A stretch of DNA of 64,000 nt from JTS-AC122 sp050246015. Lineage in GTDB: Bacteria > Planctomycetota > Phycisphaerae > Phycisphaerales > UBA1924. Every line of letters starts with the position of its first letter. Position 1 is the first letter of the stretch. This document shows positions 34,106 to 42,751 of the stretch, piece by piece. The position numbers and the translations under genes were made by a program. The notes beneath the pieces were generated by a model. That model was not told the origin of the DNA, did no database searches, and saw only the letters and a list, made by a program, of their open reading frames with translations. The stretch lies in assembly GCA_050246015.1 (NCBI GenBank), contig JBFWWU010000016.1, positions 1 to 64,000 of the forward strand, read 5' to 3'.

Positions 34106-35089
34106 ATGACTAACAGCGGGCCGCCCGCCCGGCGTCCTGAACGCCGGTCCGGGATACACGTAGATCATGTCCCCCCGCTCGTCCGAGCCGCGGGGCCGAA
34201 CGCGATGCGTCGTTTCGTCGAGTTCTTCGCCGCCGGCATACGGAACAGGAACACACGCCTCTCTTATGCCACCGCCGTCTCCAACTTCCTCGACTGGTGC
34301 GGTAGCCGCGGCGTCACCGACATCCGGGCCATTGAACCGATCGTGGTCGCCGGCTACGTCGAGGACCTCGGAACCGCCTACTCCAAGTCCACGGTTAAGC
34401 AGCACCTCGCGGCTGTCCGGATGCTCTTTGATTGGCTTGTGACCGGCCAGGTGCTCCCGCAGAACCCGGCCGCTCCCGTCCGCGGCCCGACGCTCATCGT
34501 GAAGCGAGGGAAAACGCCAGTCCTCAGCGCGCAGCAGACCCGCCAGCTCCTCGACTCCATCGAGACCGACACCCTGCTCGGCCTCCGGGATAGGGCTCTC
34601 ATTGCGGTCATGGTGTACTCGTTTGCACGGGTCAGCTCCGTGTGCGGCATGCTGCTCAGCGATTACTACCCCGAGGGAAAGCGGTGGTGGATACGGCTCC
34701 ACGAGAAAGGAGGCAAGCTGCACCAAGTCCCTGTCCATCATGCACTTGAGGCGTGCCTGGATGCCTACCTCCAGGCGGCGGGCAGGCCCCGTGACCGCAG
34801 CGCCCCCCTATTTCGCGCCAGCGACCCGGCTGGACGGCTCACCGCACGTGGCATCACAAGGAACGACGTGTTTCGGATGATCAAGCGGCGTGCGATCGCG
34901 GCAGGGCTTCCGGCATCGACCTGCTGCCACACGTTCCGGGCCACTGGTATCACCGCCTACCTTGAGAACGGCGGGACGATCGAGAACGCGCAGGCCATCG
35001 CTGGGCACGAGAGTCCGCGGACAACGAAGCTCTACGACCGGACCAGCGACGAGATCACCTTGGACGAGATTGAGCGGATCATAATCTGA
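34106..35089 (+). CDS. Tyrosine recombinase (XerC/D-like), internal to the element
   Basis: 327 residues. The N-terminal SAM-like domain reads RNTRLSYATAVSNFLDWC. All catalytic residues are visible: Arg in FARVSSVCGML, Lys region in HEKGGKLHQVPV, HTFR in CCHTFRATGI, His in GHESPRTTK and Tyr in LYDRTS. It is not the integrase next to the attachment site. It sits between the PIN gene and the restriction-modification operon and may belong to a nested or formerly independent cassette. No inverted or direct repeats were recognised around it. Confidence 0.9.
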   Translation: MTNSGPPARRPERRSGIHVDHVPPLVRAAGPNAMRRFVEFFAAGIRNRNTRLSYATAVSNFLDWCGSRGVTDIRAIEPIVVAGYVEDLGTAYSKSTVKQHLAAVRMLFDWLVTGQVLPQNPAAPVRGPTLIVKRGKTPVLSAQQTRQLLDSIETDTLLGLRDRALIAVMVYSFARVSSVCGMLLSDYYPEGKRWWIRLHEKGGKLHQVPVHHALEACLDAYLQAAGRPRDRSAPLFRASDPAGRLTARGITRNDVFRMIKRRAIAAGLPASTCCHTFRATGITAYLENGGTIENAQAIAGHESPRTTKLYDRTSDEITLDEIERIII

Positions 35090-35176
35090 GGTCCGAATGG
35101 CGGTGTGTGGCCTCTAAACCGACCGGTAGAATGCAGCCAGTCACCGAGTCGCCAGAGGTCAAACTCGACGGGCACG

Positions 35177-36754
35177 CTACTGCCCTTTCCTGTCGCGGGT
35201 GGTGGCGGTTAGGGCCCTCGCAATTGCGGTGAACTGCTCCACGGCATCCTGCAGGTCCTCGACAATCTCGGCCGCCAACACGTCCGGATCGGGCAGGCTC
35301 GCACTGTCCTCCAAGCTCTCGTCCTTGATCCAGAACAGGTCCAGGCTGAGCTTGTCACGCTTGAGCAGCTCTTCGTACTCAAAGCACCGCCACCGGCCGT
35401 CCACCTTGGCGTCGCTCCATGTCGCCTTGCGCTTGTGGATCGCCCCGGGCTTGAACAGGTCAACGAACTCATCGAAGTCCGCCCGCTTGATCGCGTTCTG
35501 CTTAAGGGTGAAGTGTTTGTTGGTCCGGAGGTCATACACCCACAAGCGCGAGGTCCACGGCTTTTCCTGCGGTGGCTTGCGGTCGAAGAAGAGCACGTTC
35601 GCCTTGACGCCGGGCTTGTAGAAAATGCCCGTGGGCAGCCGCAGCAGCGTGTGCACGTCGCACTGCTTCATCAACTGATCGCGGATCTTCTGCCCGGGGC
35701 CACCCTCAAACAGCACGTTGTCGGGCACGACGACCGCCGCCCGGCCGGCGACCTTGAGCAGGTTGAAGATGTGCTGGACGAAGTTCAACTGCTTATTGGC
35801 AGTTGAGACCCAGAAGTCCTGACGGACGACGACCTCTTCCTCGCTGTCGAGGTCGCCCTCCTCGTTCACAGTCTTGAGGCTCTGTTTTTTCCCGAACGGA
35901 GGGTTGGTCAACACCATCGAGTACTGTTTGCTCGGTGGCGTGTCCAGGCTGCTTTTGCCGCTGATCACCGGCGTCGCTAATTCATCCTTCCCGCCCGTGA
36001 TCCCGTGCAGGTACAGGTTCATCGCACACAGTCGCGCCGTCTCGGGCACCAGTTCCTGCGCGATCACCAGCGACTCACGGATGCGACGCTTCTCGTCGCG
36101 GTCCATTTCCTTGTCGTGCCGGCGGAGCACACTCTCGTACGCCATCGTCAGGAACCCGCCCGTGCCCGCGGCGGGGTCGATGATCGTGTCGTCAGGCTCG
36201 GGGCGCATGACATCGACCACCGCCTGGATGATGGGCCTTGGCGTGAAGTACTGGCCCGCGCCGCCGGTGCTCTCCGCGGCGCTGCGGCTGAGCAACTCCT
36301 CGTAGATCACGCCCTTCACGTCCAGGTCAAGGCTGAGCCACCGTTCGCGGTCGATCAGGTCCACGATCAGACGGCGGAGTTTCGCCGGGTCCTTGATCTT
36401 GCACTCGGCCTCCTTGAAGATCGTGCCCAGCAGCCCCTTCTGGCCACTCAGCGCAGTGAGCAGGCGGCGGTAGTGGGCGTACAACTCCGCCCCGTCGAGC
36501 TTCAGCAGGCTCGGCCAGTCGCAGTCGAACGCCTTCCCGTTGTCGTCTTTGCCCTTCGGGATTCGATTTGGCTGGTTGTACGGCGGCTTGGTCAGCTCAT
36601 CCGCCATCTTCAAGAAGAGCAGGAAGGTGAGCTGCTCGACATAGGCCATGTATGAGAGGCCGTCGTCCTTCAGCACGCCCGCGTAGGACCACACGCGCGT
36701 GCCGATCTGGCTAGCGGTAGGAGCTGCGCTGATCTGTGCGTTCGCTTGGGTCAT
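35177..36754 (-). CDS. hsdM: Type I restriction-modification methyltransferase subunit
   Basis: 525 residues from the ATG at 36754 (MTQANAQISAAP). HsdM_N region: VWSYAGVLKDDGLSYMAYVE followed by FLLFLKMADE. SAM-binding motif I: DPAAGTGGFL. Catalytic NPPF in MVLTNPPFGKK. This is an N6-adenine methyltransferase that works with HsdS. It is the last gene of an operon that runs HTH protein, hsdR, hsdS, 144-residue protein, hsdM, with overlaps or 4-bp gaps throughout. Confidence 0.95.
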   Translation of the reverse strand: MTQANAQISAAPTASQIGTRVWSYAGVLKDDGLSYMAYVEQLTFLLFLKMADELTKPPYNQPNRIPKGKDDNGKAFDCDWPSLLKLDGAELYAHYRRLLTALSGQKGLLGTIFKEAECKIKDPAKLRRLIVDLIDRERWLSLDLDVKGVIYEELLSRSAAESTGGAGQYFTPRPIIQAVVDVMRPEPDDTIIDPAAGTGGFLTMAYESVLRRHDKEMDRDEKRRIRESLVIAQELVPETARLCAMNLYLHGITGGKDELATPVISGKSSLDTPPSKQYSMVLTNPPFGKKQSLKTVNEEGDLDSEEEVVVRQDFWVSTANKQLNFVQHIFNLLKVAGRAAVVVPDNVLFEGGPGQKIRDQLMKQCDVHTLLRLPTGIFYKPGVKANVLFFDRKPPQEKPWTSRLWVYDLRTNKHFTLKQNAIKRADFDEFVDLFKPGAIHKRKATWSDAKVDGRWRCFEYEELLKRDKLSLDLFWIKDESLEDSASLPDPDVLAAEIVEDLQDAVEQFTAIARALTATTRDRKGQ

Positions 36755-36758
36755 CGCT

Positions 36759-37193
36759 TCAGTATCCTTCCATGTCGCGCTCGAGCCGGTCGCTCGCCTG
36801 TCCGTCGAGCATCTTCTGCACCTCGGCGCGGTGCGGCTCATCGTTCGCGAGCGATGCCACCTTCCTCAATAGCTCCGATTCCACGTACTCAGGGTCTGCA
36901 ACAGGCTCGTCACGGTCCTCGATGTCGGGGGAGTCCAGGGAGAGCAGCGCCACCTCGTCGAACGGCAACTGGTCCACGACGCGCTGCACCGTCGTCTCCA
37001 CCATCTCTTCGATGGCGTCATGCATTACGGAGTGCTCTTCCTGCTGCTCCATCTTCCAGTGATCCCAGAGCGTGCGACATGGATAAGCGTCCGGCTGCCA
37101 CTCGCGCGAGGGCGTGCGCCGGAGGAGACGAACCACGCGGGCAGCATACCGCTCGTGCTTAGCCCGGATGATGGCTCGGAGGGCCTTATTCAT
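36759..37193 (-). CDS. Small protein inside the type I RM operon
   Basis: 144 residues from the ATG at 37193, overlapping the end of hsdS by 8 bp and ending 4 bp before hsdM. Rich in Glu and Arg, mostly helical: NKALRAIIRAKHERYAARVV, then EEHSVMHDAIEEMVETTVQR and a charged C-terminus. No family recognised. Its locked position between specificity and methylation subunits points to a role in that system, for example as control or accessory protein. Confidence 0.65.
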   Translation of the reverse strand: MNKALRAIIRAKHERYAARVVRLLRRTPSREWQPDAYPCRTLWDHWKMEQQEEHSVMHDAIEEMVETTVQRVVDQLPFDEVALLSLDSPDIEDRDEPVADPEYVESELLRKVASLANDEPHRAEVQKMLDGQASDRLERDMEGY

Positions 37194-38601
37194 GCACCAT
37201 CGCCCGCTTCTTGCGCCGAATGGACATGGGCGCGACTCTATCATTTCGAATCCGCTCCAGCAGCACGCTCGTGGGCTCGTCGGCGGGGTCTTGCGGGACA
37301 AGTCTGCCTTCGAATGCAGTCTTGAGGATCGACTGACGCAGACGCGAGGCCCGGGCTAGCCCACGCCCTACTTCGGCTTCGAGGGCGTCGATCTGGGAAA
37401 GCCTCTCGGTAACAGCCTCGACGATCGCGGACTGCACCGGCAGCGGTGGCAACGGGACCATTAGCGAGCGGAACCTCGTCTTAGTCAGGTTCAGACCACT
37501 GTCGGAGCTTCCCGTTTTCATCCGCTCAACTGCGTCCGTGATAGGCCTCGCGTTCAGTGCAAGCTCCAGGTACTCGGGGAGTGCCTTGCTGTCAATACAA
37601 CGAAAGCGATAGGCTTTGTCGCAAAGAATCAGCCGAGGCCTGCACTCTCGGACCAGGCAAGCGATGCCACATCTGCTACGAGGACCTGCTCGGGTGACGA
37701 GCATGTCGCCAACGTGTACTTCATACTGCGGAGTCGGCTCCAGCGTGTCCGGGAGGCGCTTGTTCTCCGCACTGTCAAACGCCATCTTCTGGATCGCAGT
37801 CGTCGTCATTACTGCCCAGTCCGAGTAGCGGACCGCAGCGTCTCGCTCGCACTTCGGGCTCCATCCCTGTTCAATGTCCCCAATGAGCCCTCCCAGCGGC
37901 TGCCACCTCGACTCATCCGCCCAGTCCAGGGCCTGTGAGGAAAGGAGCCTCCCCGTGACGGCAGCGTGCAGCAACGCCGCCCGATACCGCAACAGGTTCC
38001 GGTTCGCCCGCTCCAGCGCCGCCACCCCCGCGGCCAGATCTGTGAACAACTCGTCGATCCGGTCGGCGATCCGCTGCTGCTCGGCGAGAGGGGCAATCCG
38101 CAAGGACAGCTGAGCGAGTTTTGTTGTCGAAACGTTGGAGATGTTTGTCGTGGTTGAAGCCATCTCCCGGAGGGCGTGCTGCGAGTGCTGAGCGGTCAGT
38201 TGGTAGTAGACGAACCTGGGATCGATGGGTCGATGCACACGCAGCGCCGATATGAAAGCTCCCAGTGTCGACCTCTCCGGTATCTCTCCGACGAGTGCGA
38301 CCTTGCCAACAAGGTTCAGGCTGTTGGCAAGAGAGATGAGGATGTCGTCCTTTGCGATAATTTGTGCGGGAGAACGCACGTATTGCTCAGGAACGTACCA
38401 AAGGTCATCCCATTCCACAGATGCCTGCACGTTTGTGGTCCGAAGACACCCCACGAGTCCTCGTCCAGGCCCAGCCTGCTTTGCTGTTGCGGGAAAGCCA
38501 ATGCCACGAATGATCGAAACGATGTCGCCAACGCGGGACCGTGCCCACCCCGGCGGGATCGACGCCGAAACGACTTGATCAGCAAAGTCGGTCGGGTTCA
38601 T
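37186..38601 (-). CDS. hsdS: Type I restriction-modification specificity subunit
   Basis: 471 residues from the ATG at 38601, which overlaps the hsdR stop (ATGA). Two target-recognition domains each end in a conserved helix: LRIAPLAEQQRIADRIDELF in the middle and PLPPLPVQSAIVEAVTERLS near the end. This repeated layout sets the bipartite DNA target of the HsdRMS complex. The first TRD begins PPGWARSRVGDIVSIIRG. Both domains look complete. Confidence 0.93.
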   Translation of the reverse strand: MNPTDFADQVVSASIPPGWARSRVGDIVSIIRGIGFPATAKQAGPGRGLVGCLRTTNVQASVEWDDLWYVPEQYVRSPAQIIAKDDILISLANSLNLVGKVALVGEIPERSTLGAFISALRVHRPIDPRFVYYQLTAQHSQHALREMASTTTNISNVSTTKLAQLSLRIAPLAEQQRIADRIDELFTDLAAGVAALERANRNLLRYRAALLHAAVTGRLLSSQALDWADESRWQPLGGLIGDIEQGWSPKCERDAAVRYSDWAVMTTTAIQKMAFDSAENKRLPDTLEPTPQYEVHVGDMLVTRAGPRSRCGIACLVRECRPRLILCDKAYRFRCIDSKALPEYLELALNARPITDAVERMKTGSSDSGLNLTKTRFRSLMVPLPPLPVQSAIVEAVTERLSQIDALEAEVGRGLARASRLRQSILKTAFEGRLVPQDPADEPTSVLLERIRNDRVAPMSIRRKKRAMVHE

Positions 38602-41435
38602 GCGGTCAGTGCCCTGTTCATGTCGGCGATGATGACCTGGAGGCGGTCGCCGAAGAGTTCGTACGCTTTGCCAAGGTTGCCGCGCTGGGCAAACCAGCCG
38701 TCGTGAAAGTCGTCCATCTCGATTGCCAGACTGGTAGCGATGTGCTCCGCGATCTTGTCGAGCCACGCACACTGCTCCGTCGTGAACGTCACGCCCTCGG
38801 CGGCCTGCTGGGCACGCCACGTCTGGTATCGCTGCCGCACCACATCGGCGAAGGGGGTCAGCGGATCACTGGGGCACAGCGTGTGCCGGATGAGCGAAAC
38901 CAAGTCTGTGATGATCTGACCGCCCTTGCCCTGCACCTTTGCGGCTTCCAGTGCCTCGTAGCAATGCCAGAGCTCCTCAGGTGTAGCGGACACCGGCGGG
39001 CGTTTGATCTGGTCGGCCAAGTCCTTGAGATCGCGGAACTTAAGACGATCCGGAGTCGCCATTCCAAAGAAGACCTGAAGGGCGATCAGTTCATCCTTGT
39101 TGTCCTCGATGAACTGCTTGAAGTCATCGATCTTGGCCTTTGCCTTGTCCATGGCGGCCTGGGAATACCCCACACCCAGTACCTCATCCTTGCTCACGCG
39201 GTCGATGGTCTGCTCGTTGTCCAGTTTGATCTGTAGTATCAGATCACGCAGTTTCGGATCGTAAAAGGGCTTGACCGCCTCTTTGATGAGCACTTGTTCC
39301 GCGGCTTCGAGCTGCTGCGCCGTCAGCATCGAGAGCGCAACGCCGGGGTTCATCGCCTGTGCCTTCGCTTCGACGCTGGCATCGTCAATAGCGGCCACCA
39401 GGCCACCGACAAGCGTGTCGATGCCCTTGCCACCGGCGAGCGCCTTCACGTCGGCGTGCTGTTTCTCCGACATATCGGCCGCGACGCGGTTGAGTTTGCC
39501 GGCGAGCGCGGAGACGGCGTCGGGGTCGGTGCCACCGGCCTTGATGTAATCCAGCACCTGTTTGAGCGTCTTGTTGGGCTCGCGGTCGATCGGCCCCTTC
39601 TCGCTCTTGCACTGCTCGCAAACGCCGACGGCGTCGATGATGACGAAGCGCGTCTTGCTCTTGGCGTCCGGGGTGACACCCTTGAGCATGTCAGGGGGCA
39701 TCACGCGGACGCCGCGTCCCTTCATCTGCTCGAAGTAGTTGCTGCTCTTGATGGAGCGCATGAAGAAGACAATCTCAACCGGCTTCACGTCGGTGCCCGT
39801 GGCGATCATGTCCACGGTGACGGCGATGCGGGGGTTGAACGAGTTCCTGAAGGCCACGAGGACATCCTCGCCGGTCTTGCCCTTGGTCTTCTCGTAGTAC
39901 GCCTCCTCACGTTCGGTGCCATCAGGATCTGTCACCTTGCGGGTCAATCGCATCACGCCAGTGCGGTAGGTGATCTTTTGGCAGAAGTCGTTGCCCTTGC
40001 CAAACTCCTCGCGGACGATGCGGACGATGTCGTCCGCGTGAGAGTCATCTTTGGCGAAGATGATGGTTTTCGGGACTTCGGTGCGGCCGGGGAAGATGTC
40101 CACGAAAAGGCGGTCGCGGAAGGTCTGGATGACCGTCCGGATCTGATCCTCGGCCACCACGGCGCGGTCGAGTTCTTCAGCACCATACTGAAGGTCCTGG
40201 TCGAGTTCCTCTTGGCGCTCGGCCCGCGTCTTTCGACTGCGCTTCCCGACAAAGTATCCCGCGTCGAGCTTTGAGCCTTGGGCGGTGATCCGTGTTCGGA
40301 TCTCGTACACGTCATAGGGCACGTTCACCCGATCGGCGACGGCCTGCTCGTGCGTGTACTCCATCACGAGGTTCTGGTTGAAGAACCCGATGGTCTGCTT
40401 GCTGGGTGTCGCAGTGAGGCCGACTAGAAAGGCGTCGAAGTACTTCAGCACGTCGCCCCACACGCTGTAGATCGACCGGTGGCACTCATCCACGATGATC
40501 GCATCGAAGAACTCGGGCGGGATCGCCGGGTTGTAGGTGATCGGGATGGGCGGCTTCTTGAACGCTCCTGGTCCCTCGAATGCAGACCGCTCTTCGTCCT
40601 CTTCCGGAAGGTCGGCTTGCCCCGTGAGCACTGAGTACAGACGCTGAATCGTTGTGATTACCACCCGATTGATCGGATCGAAGCGATTGTTCTGGGGGAA
40701 GGCGATGTTGTAGAGCTTGTCGAAGGTGTGTCGCTCGCCCGGCGGCTGGAACTGTTGGAATTCCTTGAGGGTCTGGGTGCCGAGGTTCGTGCGGTCGACA
40801 AGAAAACACACACGGCGGGCATGGCCGTGCTTGATGAGGCGGTAGGCCACATTCGCCGCGGTGAAGGTCTTACCCGAGCCCGTCGCCATCTGGATGAGAG
40901 CCTTTGGCTTGCCGAGGGCTAGAGACTTCTCAAGCTTTATGATCGCAGTGTGCTGCTTGGGCCACAGACCGTCGGTAGCCAGATCAGGCATCTGCCGCAG
41001 GCACCCGCGAAGCGTCTTCTCGTCCTGCACCATCTCGCGGAGTGCTTCGGGGCGATGGAACGAGAAAATGTCGCGGCTCCGGGCGTGCGGCTCCATCCAG
41101 TTTGTGAATTGAGTGACCTCACCCGTAGACTCGTACTGGAAGGGAAGTGGGCGGCGCCAAGCGGGCAGGGTTGTCGGAAGGCCCTCGCTGTAGCTCGCGG
41201 ATTGGCCTTCTACCCCTCGAAGGGTGTGGCCAACCGGCTTTGCCTCGACAACGCCTATCGCCTTGCCGTCAACGTACAGCAAGTAGTCGGCAGGACCGTG
41301 CGCGCCGGGAAACTCGGTCACAGCCAGCCCAAGGCCCGCACCGAGGTTCATTTCGCGATAGGACTGAACCACCCAACCAGCGGCATGCAGCTTCGAGTCG
41401 ATTCTTTCGCGGGCTTGCTGTTCAGGCGTCGGCAT
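38598..41435 (-). CDS. hsdR: Type I restriction endonuclease subunit
   Basis: 945 residues. The N-terminal PD-(D/E)XK nuclease region is seen in ADYLLYVDGKAIGVVEAKP. The translocase domain has Walker A MATGSGKTFTAANVAYRL, DEAD-like IVDECHRSIY, LTATP and IATGTDVKPVEIVFF with GRGVR downstream. A helical C-terminal region follows. It is the DNA translocation and cleavage subunit. Start at the ATG at 41435, which overlaps the upstream HTH gene by 14 bp. Confidence 0.95.
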   Translation of the reverse strand: MPTPEQQARERIDSKLHAAGWVVQSYREMNLGAGLGLAVTEFPGAHGPADYLLYVDGKAIGVVEAKPVGHTLRGVEGQSASYSEGLPTTLPAWRRPLPFQYESTGEVTQFTNWMEPHARSRDIFSFHRPEALREMVQDEKTLRGCLRQMPDLATDGLWPKQHTAIIKLEKSLALGKPKALIQMATGSGKTFTAANVAYRLIKHGHARRVCFLVDRTNLGTQTLKEFQQFQPPGERHTFDKLYNIAFPQNNRFDPINRVVITTIQRLYSVLTGQADLPEEDEERSAFEGPGAFKKPPIPITYNPAIPPEFFDAIIVDECHRSIYSVWGDVLKYFDAFLVGLTATPSKQTIGFFNQNLVMEYTHEQAVADRVNVPYDVYEIRTRITAQGSKLDAGYFVGKRSRKTRAERQEELDQDLQYGAEELDRAVVAEDQIRTVIQTFRDRLFVDIFPGRTEVPKTIIFAKDDSHADDIVRIVREEFGKGNDFCQKITYRTGVMRLTRKVTDPDGTEREEAYYEKTKGKTGEDVLVAFRNSFNPRIAVTVDMIATGTDVKPVEIVFFMRSIKSSNYFEQMKGRGVRVMPPDMLKGVTPDAKSKTRFVIIDAVGVCEQCKSEKGPIDREPNKTLKQVLDYIKAGGTDPDAVSALAGKLNRVAADMSEKQHADVKALAGGKGIDTLVGGLVAAIDDASVEAKAQAMNPGVALSMLTAQQLEAAEQVLIKEAVKPFYDPKLRDLILQIKLDNEQTIDRVSKDEVLGVGYSQAAMDKAKAKIDDFKQFIEDNKDELIALQVFFGMATPDRLKFRDLKDLADQIKRPPVSATPEELWHCYEALEAAKVQGKGGQIITDLVSLIRHTLCPSDPLTPFADVVRQRYQTWRAQQAAEGVTFTTEQCAWLDKIAEHIATSLAIEMDDFHDGWFAQRGNLGKAYELFGDRLQVIIADMNRALTA

Positions 41436-41670
41436 GTGACCTCCGCTTCATCGCCGACCCCGCATCACCGCGGTCGAGCCAGCGATCAATTGTGCTCCGC
41501 CGAAACCGCCAGTGCTTGCCGACCTTATGCCCGGGAATCTCGCTGCGCTGCGCGAGCTTGTACAGTGACGATTTCGAGACCTGCAGGTAGGCCGCCAGGT
41601 CCTCGATCGTCATCACCTCGGGGATGCCTGAGGCAGCTTTCCGCAGCAGAGGCTGTGCCATGGGGGCCAA
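41422..41670 (-). CDS. Excisionase-type HTH protein leading the RM operon
   Basis: 82 residues. MerR/excisionase-like HTH: EVMTIEDLAAYLQVSKSSLY, KLAQRSEIPGHKVGKHW, then RFRRSTIDRWLD. Its stop overlaps the hsdR start by 14 bp. Such HTH_17 proteins often precede type I restriction operons and presumably regulate them. An ATG three codons further in is an alternative start. Its first 146 bp overlap the end of the upstream orphan gene in another frame. Confidence 0.8.
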   Translation of the reverse strand: MAPMAQPLLRKAASGIPEVMTIEDLAAYLQVSKSSLYKLAQRSEIPGHKVGKHWRFRRSTIDRWLDRGDAGSAMKRRSHADA

Positions 41671-42412
41671 TGGTAGCGGTTTCTGGCAGTTGTTGCACGT
41701 CCATGGCCGGCCCTGTATTTGCCTCGGTTGAAACGTGAGTCTGGGGCCCCAGGTCCGACTCAGTTCTTCTAGTAACAGCCCGCTGCAAGGGACCGTTCAG
41801 CTCCACAACAAACGGTCCCACTACACGCCGTCGTAGCCGAAGGCTTCTGAACTCGACAAGGTCGAGCCCTGCGGCCACTCGTCGTCGGTTCACCGCCCGC
41901 ACGAGATTCAGTAGCTGCCTCCTCACCGGCGCGTACGGCTCGAAGGGGAGGTTCCTGAGCGCCGCCCCCAGCGACTCGGCGCTCCGCCGCGTGGCCTCTT
42001 CGAGGAAGTAGCACTTGAGCAGGTGGTACTGCGCCTGGTCGATGCGGACGTGGGCATGCCCGCCACGGAAACTTACCGAGTAGCCGCCGTAGCGGACGGG
42101 GCTCTTGCGGATGTCCCGCACCTGCTTCCCCTCCTCCGCGAAGAACAAGTGCTCCCCGTGCGTGCACAGCACCACGAAGAACCGCTCGTGGCGGAGGTAC
42201 TGGGTGTTCGCGAGGCCGGCACGCTTGCGCCGGGCCCGCGACCATTTCGACTCGTCCGCCCCGTACTTGGCCACGAGCTTCGCGTCCACCGCCGCGGGGT
42301 CCTTCCCCTCCGGCACACGGCCCGTGACAAAGAACCAGTAGCCGTGCGCCACATAGGACACGGCCAGCTGCTGGATGAATCCCTCCAGCGACCCCGCAAC
42401 ACATCGGTACAT
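41525..42412 (-). CDS. Orphan planctomycete-type protein downstream of the large RNA
   Basis: 295 residues, ATG at 42412. The first 210 residues look conserved and compact: FIQQLAVSYVAHGYWFFVTG, then SKWSRARRKRAGLANTQYLR, HERFFVVLCTHGEHLFF, YSVSFRGGHAHVRIDQAQ and PYAPVRRQLLNLVRAVNRRR. Basic stretches suggest nucleic-acid binding. From memory, close relatives occur repeatedly in planctomycete genomes, annotated as hypothetical. The last 80 residues overlap the HTH gene in another frame and look less protein-like, so the functional end may be earlier. It lies about 340 nt downstream of the 864-nt structured RNA on the same strand, a possible RNA-protein pair. Function unknown. Confidence 0.6.
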   Translation of the reverse strand: MYRCVAGSLEGFIQQLAVSYVAHGYWFFVTGRVPEGKDPAAVDAKLVAKYGADESKWSRARRKRAGLANTQYLRHERFFVVLCTHGEHLFFAEEGKQVRDIRKSPVRYGGYSVSFRGGHAHVRIDQAQYHLLKCYFLEEATRRSAESLGAALRNLPFEPYAPVRRQLLNLVRAVNRRRVAAGLDLVEFRSLRLRRRVVGPFVVELNGPLQRAVTRRTESDLGPQTHVSTEANTGPAMDVQQLPETATIGPHGTASAAESCLRHPRGDDDRGPGGLPAGLEIVTVQARAAQRDSRA

Positions 42413-42727
42413 GGCAGCCCCCCGCAGCCGCTTCCGTACAAGTCAGAACAGTCCCCTCGCCCGCAAAGGGAAGGGTGACGGTTGTTTCGGGCACAACCGC
42501 CAAAGCCAGCGACACGACCTTCAGTTCATCCTTTGCCCATAGACCTCCAAGCACATGCCCGGATACTCGCGGCCCGCTGGTTTCCCAGATAGACCGTCCG
42601 CAATCCATAGCGGTTGCGAAAACCACCGGCCGCGGGATGCTCCCGCGCCGGTACGTCATTGCCGCGAGAAGACGCACGCTCTCCCGAGCGAGCCTCATCT
42701 CACCGCAGTACTCCCCTCCCGAGGTCA

Positions 42728-42749
42728 GGCTCTTCGAAGGCGAAGAGCC
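42728..42749 (-). terminator. Perfect hairpin just after the large RNA
   Basis: GGCTCTTCG / CGAAGAGCC, a 9-bp stem with a 4-nt loop, 2 bp downstream (minus strand) of the terminal stem of the RNA. No T-run, so it may be a 3'-end or processing element and not a classical terminator. Confidence 0.4.
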
Positions 42750-42751
42750 GC

